Assembly (NCBI GenBank): GCA_017161655.1
Contig: JADFCV010000001.1
Coordinates: forward strand, 62,001-126,000
DNA from: Candidatus Sumerlaeota bacterium
GTDB taxonomy: Bacteria; Sumerlaeota; Sumerlaeia; Sumerlaeales; Sumerlaeaceae
Reading direction: 5' to 3'
Length of the DNA stretch: 64,000 nt
The translations under genes were made by a program, and so were the position numbers. Below, in pieces: positions 37,976 through 45,071 of the stretch (its first letter is position 1; the number at the start of each line of letters is the position of its first letter). The notes under the pieces are model-generated. The model was given only the letters and a program-made list of their open reading frames with translations, was not told the origin of the DNA and searched no databases.

Positions 37976-38272
37976 CTAGGACTCCTGGATCACCTGAGGA
38001 ACTTTGAAGCACCCGTCCTCCGCATCCGGAGCATTCGCCAGAGCTTCCTCCTTTGGCAACGATGGCCTGACCACGTCATCCCTCATCACATTGGCCAAGG
38101 GCAGCGAGTGCGACGTCGGCGGAACATCGGTTGTGTCGAGCTCATCAAGTTTTGCCACATATTCCAAAATATCGCCGAGTTCGTGTGCGAATCGCTCGAT
38201 TTCCTCATCCGACAGCTCTAAGCGCGCTAGCAAAGCAACGTGGCGAACGGTGTCGCGATCAATCCGGCTCAT
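37976..38272 (-). CDS. gatC: Aspartyl/glutamyl-tRNA amidotransferase subunit C
   Basis: A 98-residue helical subunit that wraps around and links GatA and GatB. The N-terminal helices DTVRHVALLARLELSDEE and the motif LDELDTTDVPPTSH, followed by LRDD-type MRDDVVRPSL, are typical. It is separated from gatA by about 12 kb. It begins 14 bases after the small Tudor-like gene. Confidence 0.93.
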   Translation of the reverse strand: MSRIDRDTVRHVALLARLELSDEEIERFAHELGDILEYVAKLDELDTTDVPPTSHSLPLANVMRDDVVRPSLPKEEALANAPDAEDGCFKVPQVIQES

Positions 38273-38286
38273 GCTTTTTCTCCAGC

Positions 38287-38493
38287 TCAGCTTTCAGCGC
38301 TTTCCAATTTCACTCGATCGGAGACCTTCTTTAAGCGTGCCAGGCGCACGACGAGTTTCTTCTCACCAAATTCCTTCCCGAAATTGACTATGACCTTGGC
38401 GTTCTCGCCTTCTCCAAGCACCGCCGTTACCACACCCTTGCCAAAGGTTGGATGCTCGACTTTGTCATCCTTAGCAAATTCTTGAAACTCCAT
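38287..38493 (-). CDS. Small stand-alone UvrD/PcrA C-terminal (Tudor-like) domain protein
   Basis: A 68-residue protein made of one beta-barrel-like domain: DDKVEHPTFGKGVVTAVLGE, then AKVIVNFGKEFGEKKLVVRLARLKKV. This closely follows the C-terminal Tudor-like domain of PcrA/UvrD helicases (pattern G-x-V-x-H-x-x-F-G-x-G-V), which binds RNA polymerase in PcrA. No helicase part is present and the frame has its own stop. It may contact RNA polymerase or DNA-repair partners (inference). The neighbours are rfaE2 and gatC in the same direction, with short gaps. Confidence 0.75.
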   Translation of the reverse strand: MEFQEFAKDDKVEHPTFGKGVVTAVLGEGENAKVIVNFGKEFGEKKLVVRLARLKKVSDRVKLESAES

Positions 38494-38535
38494 CCTTTCT
38501 CACTCCCGTAGTTCTGGTTTTCTTGCAGATTGAAA

Positions 38536-39084
38536 TTAGCGCCCGCTCTGAGCCGACATTTCAAGGATTCGCTCGATTACACTCGTGGTGGAGTATCCGG
38601 GCGAAAAGGCTAATGTGCGACACAGTCCTCCGTACGATTCGACCAAATCTCGGCCCACAACCTGATCCGGTGTGTAGTCCCCGCCCTTGACGAGCAAATC
38701 TGGCCGAAGGACTTGCAAAACCTCGAGAGGCGTGTCCTCAGAAAAAGCTGTCAAATAGTCTACCACCTCAAGAGCAGCGAGGATTCGAGCGCGTTCGACT
38801 AAAGGGAGGATAGGCCGTTCTGGCCCTTTAATACGAGTCACCGATTCATCCGTGTTTAGGGCGACAATCAGAACATCGCCAAGCGACCGCGCCTCGCGAA
38901 GATACCGAATATGACCTGGGTGAATCAGATCAAATACCCCGTTAGTGAAAACGCTCTTTTTCCCCTCCTCGCGTAGCTTCTCGATAATCTGCGCGAGCGA
39001 TTCCCATGGCGTGATTTCAGGAATATGACTCTCAGTCCTAAAAGACGACACTGACACGTCCTTTCTACCATCTCGTTGTTCCAA
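38536..39084 (-). CDS. rfaE2: Heptose-1-phosphate adenylyltransferase (RfaE domain 2)
   Basis: A 182-residue nucleotidyltransferase that makes ADP-heptose for lipopolysaccharide core or S-layer glycans. The cytidylyltransferase-like fold is clear: VFTNGVFDLIHPGHIRYL with the HPGH motif (His55-His58), VALNTDESVTRIKGPERPI, LLVKGGDYTPDQVVG and the ending YSTTSVIERIL. The kinase half of bifunctional HldE is absent, so a separate RfaE1-type kinase must exist. About 25 extra N-terminal residues are unlike the family. Confidence 0.92.
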   Translation of the reverse strand: MEQRDGRKDVSVSSFRTESHIPEITPWESLAQIIEKLREEGKKSVFTNGVFDLIHPGHIRYLREARSLGDVLIVALNTDESVTRIKGPERPILPLVERARILAALEVVDYLTAFSEDTPLEVLQVLRPDLLVKGGDYTPDQVVGRDLVESYGGLCRTLAFSPGYSTTSVIERILEMSAQSGR

Positions 39085-39101
39085 TCTGGGGTCGGAGGCT
39101 T

Positions 39102-40004
39102 TTACGCGGATGGCTTTTGATCGTTGTGCTTTTGCGTTTCGGAAAGAGTTGGGCTTTCTCCTTCTGCCGGCTGGGCCGGTTCATTCCCCGTAGGCGCATC
39201 CTTGCTCCTCCGAAATAGAGACCATAACCCTTTGCGTTCTACGCTCTTTGGCTGATCTGAGGCCAACGTTGTCCCACTCTCGGAGTTGTTCTCATTTGTC
39301 TCAGTCACGGCGGGACATTTCAACTCTGGTTCTTCTTCTCCCCACCCCATGGCCAGCGATTCTGGTTCCACATCTACTCCGCTTGATCGCTGCGCTTTGC
39401 TCTCTTTCTGTTCGCCGTTTTCCTCCCACCGCCGCCGATAGACGAGATCATCATTGTCGCGCGTTCCGCTGAAATCTGTCACGAAAAGCTGCACCACTGC
39501 ATTTTGCTCAATGCCGAGTTGATCGCGAAGAGAACGCTTCACGATCCCAACAACCATTTCTTCGATTTCTGGGACCCGCGCCTGGGCCACGACCTGTGCA
39601 TAGAGATCAATGTGTAGGCGGCGCCGTAATTGATAAATGTCGATGTTGCGGACCTGGAAATTTCGCACTTCTTGCAAAGCAGAGCGCAGGTACTTACGAA
39701 TTGCGGACTCCAGGATCACCACGCGTCCATCTTCAATCTGAATGGCAACCCCTTCCGTGCGACGGCGAAGAAGCGATGCAAGTCCCCCAATAGCAATGAT
39801 TGCCCAAAAGAGGCCAAACCAAAACCAGAAAACCATGTGAGGGCCAGTGAGAATGCGCTCCACAAGCCAATTCCCGAAGTCCCGCACGGGATCGAACCAT
39901 TTCGACCGCAACGGAAATGTGACAAGCATCCCGAGAATGCTTGCCACCAGCAGCACGGCCATCACGAGGCGGAGTAATAACTGGTAAAGCCATTTCATGG
40001 CCAT
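39102..40004 (-). CDS. AmaP-like membrane anchor for Asp23 proteins
   Basis: 300 residues. Two membrane helices (about 6-30 and 58-80) are followed by a domain of about 120 residues (RTEGVAIQIEDGRVVILESA...RRLHIDLYAQVVAQARVPE) like that of AmaP/DUF322-related anchors. A low-complexity Glu/Ser/Thr/Pro tail of about 100 residues closes it. In Staphylococcus AmaP ties Asp23 to the membrane and both help in the cell-envelope stress response. Here the gene starts 10 bases after an Asp23/Gls24 gene, giving the same pairing. The disordered tail is an addition and may reach other partners (inference). Confidence 0.8.
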   Translation of the reverse strand: MAMKWLYQLLLRLVMAVLLVASILGMLVTFPLRSKWFDPVRDFGNWLVERILTGPHMVFWFWFGLFWAIIAIGGLASLLRRRTEGVAIQIEDGRVVILESAIRKYLRSALQEVRNFQVRNIDIYQLRRRLHIDLYAQVVAQARVPEIEEMVVGIVKRSLRDQLGIEQNAVVQLFVTDFSGTRDNDDLVYRRRWEENGEQKESKAQRSSGVDVEPESLAMGWGEEEPELKCPAVTETNENNSESGTTLASDQPKSVERKGLWSLFRRSKDAPTGNEPAQPAEGESPTLSETQKHNDQKPSA

Positions 40005-40014
40005 TCTCTCCTAT

Positions 40015-40392
40015 TCACTTTTTCAATTCCGCACGTGGCTGATCGGGCACAATAACGTCGCGCACTGTAACATTGACGCGTTCCACAGTCACCCCCGTGT
40101 AATTCTCCACAGCGTTTTTTACCTGGCGTTGAATCTGCCGAGCCACGTCGTAAAGGTTGTATCCATAGTAGATGTTCACCTCTACGTTGATTGTGCAGAG
40201 GTTTGTGGCTTTATCGATCGAAACGTTGATGCCCTTTTCCGCATCCTTGCTCTTCGCGCCGACGTAATCGCTGAAGCTACTCTTGCCGCTCAGCGTAACC
40301 ACACCTTCGACCTGGGTCAACGCGATGCTTGCGTAAAGGGCAATGACGTTATCGTTGATTGTGATATCGCCCAAATCTTCCGGACCGACCAT
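40015..40392 (-). CDS. Asp23/Gls24 family envelope stress protein
   Basis: 125 residues from ATG 40392. A GGAGA stands 12 bases ahead of this codon; ATG 40428 is in frame but has no ribosome site. The DUF322 fold is evident: DITINDNVIALYASIALTQV, GVVTLSGKS, INVSIDKATNLCTINVEVNI, YGYNLYDVARQIQRQVKNAVENYTG and VERVNVTVRDV. These proteins form filament-like assemblies at the membrane and are linked to envelope stress. It heads the minus-strand run, divergent from leuS. Confidence 0.9.
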   Translation of the reverse strand: MVGPEDLGDITINDNVIALYASIALTQVEGVVTLSGKSSFSDYVGAKSKDAEKGINVSIDKATNLCTINVEVNIYYGYNLYDVARQIQRQVKNAVENYTGVTVERVNVTVRDVIVPDQPRAELKK

Positions 40393-40653
40393 CGTAACTT
40401 TCCATCTCCTTTTCGAATCTGCATTCAAACGCTAGCAGTCGCTCGCAGCCTTTCTCTAGCAAAAAAAGCTCTACAACACGTATTCGCAGGATAGATAAAC
40501 GCAATCATTGTGTTTGTAGCAATTGCTATGACCACAGTCTGTGGTTGAAATCTTTCATTCGTGGCCCAGCACAAAAGCTTTGGATTCAGAATTGCCACGA
40601 GGTTTGAGCTGAAGTGTACTTTGGAAGTCATGGTGAGAAGCGAGGATCCACAA

Positions 40654-43305
40654 ATGGCGCAAGAGCCTAAAAACGTCGTAGCTGAAGGTGTTTATCCGCA
40701 CAAGGAGGTCGAGGAACGCTGGCAGCGAATCTGGGAGGAGCGCAAACAGTTTGCAACTCCTGAGAACCCCGGAAGGGATAAATACTACGTCCTGGAAATG
40801 TTCCCTTATCCGTCGGGGCGCCTTCACATGGGCCATTGCCGCGTTTATTCTATCGGCGATGCGCTCGCACGTTTTCTTCGTATGCGGGGGAAAAAGGTTC
40901 TGCACCCGATGGGCTTTGATGCCTTTGGATTGCCCGCAGAGAATGCTGCAATCAAACATCAGGTCCATCCCGCTGAGTGGACCGAGCGTTGCATTGCAGA
41001 GATGAAGCAACAATTCCGAATGATGGGGTTCAGCCTCGACTGGGATCGTGAGGCCATCACCTGTCGGCCAGAATACTATCGATGGAATCAGTGGTTTTTC
41101 CTGAAGCTCTACGAAAAGGGACTCGCTTACAAAAAAGCCGCGGCGATCAACTGGTGTGAAACGTGCCAAACAGTTCTCGCCAACGAACAAGTAGAGCAGG
41201 GAGCGTGCTGGCGCTGCCATAATCCCGTAACTGTGCGTAATCTCGAGCAGTGGTGGTTCAAGATCACGCAATACGCCGAAGAGCTTCTCGCCGATCTCGA
41301 CAAATTGGAAGACTGGCCGGAAAGCGTCAAAATCATGCAGCGCAACTGGATCGGCCGCAGCGAAGGAGCCCTCGTGAAGTTCAAACTGCTTCCAGCCGAC
41401 ACGCCGCTTCGCCCCGGAATGAAATGGCAAGGCAGTGAAGAGGAACTACGCCAGCTGCCCGATATCGAGATCTTCACCACGCGCCCCGACACATTGTTTG
41501 GCGTGACGTTCATGGTCTTTGCGCCCGAGCACCCCCAGGTTGCTGAGCTCGTCGCGGAAGTTGAACGAGTTGATCCCGCGCATCGGGCGCCAGAAACAGA
41601 GAACATCGCCAAACGGGTTGAGGAGTTCGCCGCAAAGGCTGTCGTTGAAGATCGCTTCCTTCGCACCGCTGCCGATCGCGAAAAAGAAGGACTCTTCATC
41701 GGTCGCTATGCCGTCAATCAGCTCAATGGCGATGTGGTGCCGATCTACATTGCAAACTTTGTGCTCATGGAGTATGGAACCGGTGCGATCATGGCGGTGC
41801 CAGCGCATGACCAGCGCGACTTTGAATTCGCCACCAAATTCGGCATCCCTATCAAGATGGTGATAGCCCCGCCGTTAGCAACTGCAGAGCAGCTGTCCGA
41901 AAAATCACTCACGCAGGCTTACGATGAACCCGGCGTCATGATAAACAGTGCTCCGTTTGATGGTCTCGATAGCGAAACAGCAAAGAAAAAGATCGTCGAA
42001 TACCTCGAGCAGAAAGGTTACGGTCAGCGTTCGGTCCAGTACAAGTTGCGCGATTGGCTCATCTCCCGTCAGCGTTTCTGGGGCACACCAATCCCGATGA
42101 TTTACTGCGACAAATGCGGAATCGTGCCGGTGCCGGAAGACCAGCTGCCGGTTGCGTTACCTGCGAACGCCAAGTTCACTGGCATAGGGAATCCGCTCGC
42201 GAGCGTGAAGGAATTTGTCGAGACGACATGCCCAAAATGTAGCTCGCCGGCGCGTCGCGAAACGGACACAATGGACACCTTTGTTGATTCATCATGGTAT
42301 TTCCTTCGCTACTGCGACCCACATAACACGCGCGCGCCATTTGCGGCGGAGAAGGCTCATCAGTGGATGCCAGTGGATCAATACATTGGTGGCATTGAGC
42401 ATGCCATTCTTCATCTGCTGTACTCGCGTTTCTTCGTCAAAGCTCTGCGTGATCTTGGTCTTGTCAATTGCGATGAGCCTTTCTCGCGTCTCCTCGCGCA
42501 GGGCATGGTCACGAACACATACATAGACAAGCAGACCGGCAAAATCGCGGTGGACGAACATGGGCGTCCCAAGTACGCCAAAATGTCGAAATCGCTCGGC
42601 AACGGCGTTGATCCTTTGGAGATCATCGATCGCTACGGGGCAGACACGGCACGCCTCTTTATTCTGTTCGCCGCCCCCGCGGAAAAGGAGTTGGAGTGGA
42701 GCGACAGGGGGGTCGAAGGCTGCTACCGCTTCCTGAATCGTGTGTGGCGGCTTATTCTCTCCAATATAGATGCCTGTAAACAAGCTAATAAGAATTATCA
42801 GCCGCAAACGCGGGCGGAGCGGGACCTCAACTACACGGTTAACTGGGCCATTCAGCGAGTACAGACGGAGATCGAGGAACGGCATCACTTCAACACTGCA
42901 ATTGCAGCAGCCATGGAACTCCAGAATGCTTTGCAGGTCGCTGCAGGTTCGTCGGATGTTGCGGCGCCACTGCTTGGTTACGGGCTGAGAACGCTCCTTC
43001 TGCTCTTGTTCCCATTCTCTCCGCACATCACAAGCGAGCTTTGGGAGCGGGCTGGCTTCGGAGGCGCGATTGACGATCAGCCCTTCCCCGCATACGATCC
43101 CTCGGCGCTTGTTCGGGACGAAGTTGAGATTGTTGTCCAGGTGAACGGCAAAATTCGGGCGCGACTTACAGTTGCCGCTGAAGCAACGGAAGAGCAGGTC
43201 CGTGAACTGGCGTTTGCTGATGAAAAGGTCGTGCAGTCCCTTGGCGGAAAACAGCCGCGAAAGGTCATTTATGTTCCGAAAAAGCTCCTGAACATCGTGT
43301 GCTAA
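40654..43305 (+). CDS. leuS: Leucyl-tRNA synthetase
   Basis: 883 residues from ATG 40654, which has GAGGA 8 bases ahead. In-frame starts at 40561 (GTG) and 40630 exist, but they only add residues unlike the family. Class I marks are [15 protein letters not shown] (HMGH at 58-61) and [14 protein letters not shown] (KMSKS near 643). The editing domain CP1 is present ([12 protein letters not shown] and [19 protein letters not shown]), as is the zinc-type CDKCG...CPKC region, and the anticodon domain ends with [11 protein letters not shown]. It attaches leucine to tRNA-Leu and clears mischarged products. Confidence 0.98.
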   Translation: MAQEPKNVVAEGVYPHKEVEERWQRIWEERKQFATPENPGRDKYYVLEMFPYPSGRLHMGHCRVYSIGDALARFLRMRGKKVLHPMGFDAFGLPAENAAIKHQVHPAEWTERCIAEMKQQFRMMGFSLDWDREAITCRPEYYRWNQWFFLKLYEKGLAYKKAAAINWCETCQTVLANEQVEQGACWRCHNPVTVRNLEQWWFKITQYAEELLADLDKLEDWPESVKIMQRNWIGRSEGALVKFKLLPADTPLRPGMKWQGSEEELRQLPDIEIFTTRPDTLFGVTFMVFAPEHPQVAELVAEVERVDPAHRAPETENIAKRVEEFAAKAVVEDRFLRTAADREKEGLFIGRYAVNQLNGDVVPIYIANFVLMEYGTGAIMAVPAHDQRDFEFATKFGIPIKMVIAPPLATAEQLSEKSLTQAYDEPGVMINSAPFDGLDSETAKKKIVEYLEQKGYGQRSVQYKLRDWLISRQRFWGTPIPMIYCDKCGIVPVPEDQLPVALPANAKFTGIGNPLASVKEFVETTCPKCSSPARRETDTMDTFVDSSWYFLRYCDPHNTRAPFAAEKAHQWMPVDQYIGGIEHAILHLLYSRFFVKALRDLGLVNCDEPFSRLLAQGMVTNTYIDKQTGKIAVDEHGRPKYAKMSKSLGNGVDPLEIIDRYGADTARLFILFAAPAEKELEWSDRGVEGCYRFLNRVWRLILSNIDACKQANKNYQPQTRAERDLNYTVNWAIQRVQTEIEERHHFNTAIAAAMELQNALQVAAGSSDVAAPLLGYGLRTLLLLLFPFSPHITSELWERAGFGGAIDDQPFPAYDPSALVRDEVEIVVQVNGKIRARLTVAAEATEEQVRELAFADEKVVQSLGGKQPRKVIYVPKKLLNIVC

Positions 43306-43335
43306 AAAAATGGAGGAGTGCAATGCCTCCTCCAT
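43304..43335 (-). terminator. Intrinsic terminator of the infC-rpmI-rplT operon
   Basis: On the minus strand ATGGAGGAG (43335-43327), an 8-base loop, and CTCCTCCAT (43318-43310) are followed by seven T residues (43310-43304). This is a textbook hairpin and T-run. It partly overlaps the leuS stop codon and can act on leuS only poorly, as no T-run follows on that strand. Confidence 0.9.
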
Positions 43336-43380
43336 GAGAGGAGCAATGTTTTCTAATTGGTTTTTATCCAGAAAATGAAA

Positions 43381-43417
43381 GGTGGCGATTCGACGGAGAA
43401 TTAGTCGAGCCGCCACC
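43381..43417 (-). other. Stable hairpin in the rplT 3' untranslated region
   Basis: GGTGGCG (43381-43387) pairs with CGCCACC (43411-43417), and an inner TCGAC (43390-43394) pairs with GTCGA (43404-43408). A 9-base loop remains. It lies between the rplT stop at 43448 and the T-run terminator. It has no T-run of its own, so RNA protection or protein binding is more likely than termination. Confidence 0.55.
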
Positions 43418-43447
43418 CGATGTTTTGCGACTGGTAGTTGGTGAGAA

Positions 43448-43819
43448 CTACGCTCCGGCTTTTGCTGCAAGAGCCTCCTGAGCGATTTTCACGTACTGGG
43501 CAAAAACCTCAGGTTCACGCACAGCAAGATCGGCTAACATTTTGCGATTCACTTCCACGCCAGCAGCTCGGAGCCCTGCCATGAAGCGGCTGTAGGGAAG
43601 ATCCGCAGAGCGCGTTGCCGCGTTGATGCGGGCAATCCAAAGCGCGCGGAATTCGCGCTTTCGCTGACGGCGGTCGCGATAAGCATAACGCAACGCGCGT
43701 TTGACCGTTTCCTTAGCGTTCTGGAAAAGCTTGCGGCGCCCACTATAGTAACCTTCTGCGCGATCGAGAATCTTTTTGCGCCGGCGGCGCGACGCCGGGT
43801 TGTTTGTTGCTCGTGGCAT
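43448..43819 (-). CDS. rplT: 50S ribosomal protein L20
   Basis: 123 residues, last gene of infC-rpmI-rplT. The basic N-terminal tail (SRRRRKKILDRAEGYYSGRR) and the globular part with FRALWIARINAATR and YSRFMAGLRAAGVEVNRKMLADLA are typical. L20 binds 23S rRNA early in 50S assembly and in several bacteria represses its own operon by binding the leader or a site near rpmI. GAGGAG is placed 9 bases ahead of the ATG. Confidence 0.98.
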   Translation of the reverse strand: MPRATNNPASRRRRKKILDRAEGYYSGRRKLFQNAKETVKRALRYAYRDRRQRKREFRALWIARINAATRSADLPYSRFMAGLRAAGVEVNRKMLADLAVREPEVFAQYVKIAQEALAAKAGA

Positions 43820-43874
43820 TGTTTACACTCCTCTTGTCTCTCAGGTTCCCTAAACGACGCTAGCTTTGCGTCTC

Positions 43875-44072
43875 TTACTTGTAGGGGATAAGCTTCTTGA
43901 TGCGTTTGGCTTCCACCGCTGCCACAAAGGCAGGTTTGCGCAAACGACGCTTACGCTTGCGATCTTTTGACGTAAGAATGTGGCTCAAATAAGCCTTCTT
44001 GCGTTTAATCTTGCCGGTTGCCGTCACACGAAAGCGTTTGGCAGCCGAACGTTTTGTCTTTTGTTTCGGCAT
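43875..44072 (-). CDS. rpmI: 50S ribosomal protein L35
   Basis: 65 residues from ATG 44072, with AAAGGG 7 bases ahead. An in-frame ATG at 44123 only adds residues foreign to the family. The sequence [16 protein letters not shown], then [20 protein letters not shown] and a KKLIPY ending are standard for L35. It lies between infC and rplT as in most bacteria. Confidence 0.97.
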   Translation of the reverse strand: MPKQKTKRSAAKRFRVTATGKIKRKKAYLSHILTSKDRKRKRRLRKPAFVAAVEAKRIKKLIPYK

Positions 44073-44166
44073 AGGACAACCCTTTCCTTCGTTCTTCGGG
44101 CGTGCAATATGAATGCCACGCACCGCCTGTGAAACTGTGTTTCCTGCTCCTCTCCCTGAACGGCGG

Positions 44167-44676
44167 CTATTTCTTGTGGGCGAACACCGCGCCAGTGATC
44201 AGGTTATTGGTGCGGCTTAGCGATTCCTGAATTGCGACGTCCTCGAGATCTTTTGTAATCTGGTCAATGAGATGTTGCGCGCGATCCTGGAAAGCCCGCT
44301 CACGTCCCCGATACATAATCGTGAATTTCACTTTGTTGCCCTTCTCGAGAAACTCACGAGCGTGCGACATCTTCGTTTGGTAATCATGCGGATCAATCGA
44401 GAGCCGCATTTTTACTTCTTTGACCTCGATCGTCTTATGTTTTTTCTTCGCCTCACGAGCGCGCCGTTTGCGGTCATAGATGACCTTTTTGTAGTCCTCA
44501 ATCCGGCACACTGGCGGCTTGGCGTCGGGGGCGACTTCAACCAGGTCGAGCTGAGCCTCTTCCGCCCGCCGCAGAGCTTCCGCTAGCGGAACAACACCAA
44601 CTTGCTGACCATTCTGGTCAATCAAGCGGACCTCACGAGCCCGAATCTCATGATTGATGCGCAGATCCTCTTTAAT
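44167..44676 (-). CDS. infC: Translation initiation factor IF-3, with AUU start codon
   Basis: IF-3 binds the 30S subunit and checks start codons. The two domains and linker are complete: [37 protein letters not shown], then the C-domain [19 protein letters not shown] and FTIMYRGRE. The likely start is ATT at 44676, with GGAGG 9 bases ahead (44690-44686), giving 169 residues that begin exactly where the family does. An ATG at 44721 is in frame, but it has no ribosome site and would read through the strong GGAGG. AUU starts in infC let IF-3 repress its own translation in E. coli, and the same loop is expected here. A leader hairpin lies upstream. Confidence 0.93.
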   Translation of the reverse strand: MKEDLRINHEIRAREVRLIDQNGQQVGVVPLAEALRRAEEAQLDLVEVAPDAKPPVCRIEDYKKVIYDRKRRAREAKKKHKTIEVKEVKMRLSIDPHDYQTKMSHAREFLEKGNKVKFTIMYRGRERAFQDRAQHLIDQITKDLEDVAIQESLSRTNNLITGAVFAHKK

Positions 44677-44722
44677 AAGCGTGGTCCTCCATTGATAACA
44701 GATTTTCCTTCTAAACAGCAAA

Positions 44723-44756
44723 CGCCGGAGAAGAGTTCATGCTCTCTTCTCCGGCG
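44723..44756 (-). promoter_or_regulatory. Leader hairpin/attenuator upstream of infC
   Basis: CGCCGGAGAAGAG and CTCTTCTCCGGCG form a perfect 13-base-pair stem with an 8-base loop, 46 bases ahead of the infC start on the minus strand. It is followed by TTTGCTGTTT, a moderate T-rich tract. This is the place where infC leaders of several bacteria carry L20-controlled attenuators. Here only the terminator-like stem is seen; a competing upstream pairing was not clear. Confidence 0.65.
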
Positions 44757-45071
44757 CATAAACCTTTCAGTCCATTGACGCACAGAGCGCAACTTGGTAG
44801 TCGAACCCTTCACACTCGCTCGCAGCGGCAGAAGGGTGAGAGTCAGAACTCTTCTTCATCCAAAGCCGGTCGTAGGCCATAAACCGTTGTTTCTGGTCCT
44901 TATTCACACCCGTCCTGCGCGTTTCTTGCAGGTTACCTTGGCGTGAAGGAAAAGCGCGTGTCTTCCCTCGTTCTGCATGATCCTCACCAGGAAACAGAAA
45001 TAATTCATTGCAACGGCCACGTCCCGTTTCTACGCAAGTGCTACCGAGAGTCACGAACAGGAACAGCGCTT
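44757..45071. other. Divergent intergenic region between infC leader and pheT
   Basis: About 315 bases with no convincing gene. It should hold the promoter and 5' leader for infC (minus) and the promoter for pheT (plus). An open frame of 95 codons on the minus strand (45054-44767) has no family likeness and was not called. No T-box or clear promoter boxes were found. Confidence 0.5.

Noticed and set aside
40555-41430. Minus-strand open frame of 291 codons
   Set aside because: It is antisense to the N-terminal half of leuS, has no family likeness and no ribosome site; leuS has its catalytic motifs here.
42292-43470. Minus-strand open frame of 392 codons
   Set aside because: It is antisense to the leuS C-terminal half and covers the rplT terminator; its protein has no recognisable domain.
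44767-45054. Minus-strand open frame of 95 codons before infC, possible leader gene
   Set aside because: No ribosome site, no likeness to a known leader peptide, no conserved look; the region is better read as leader RNA.
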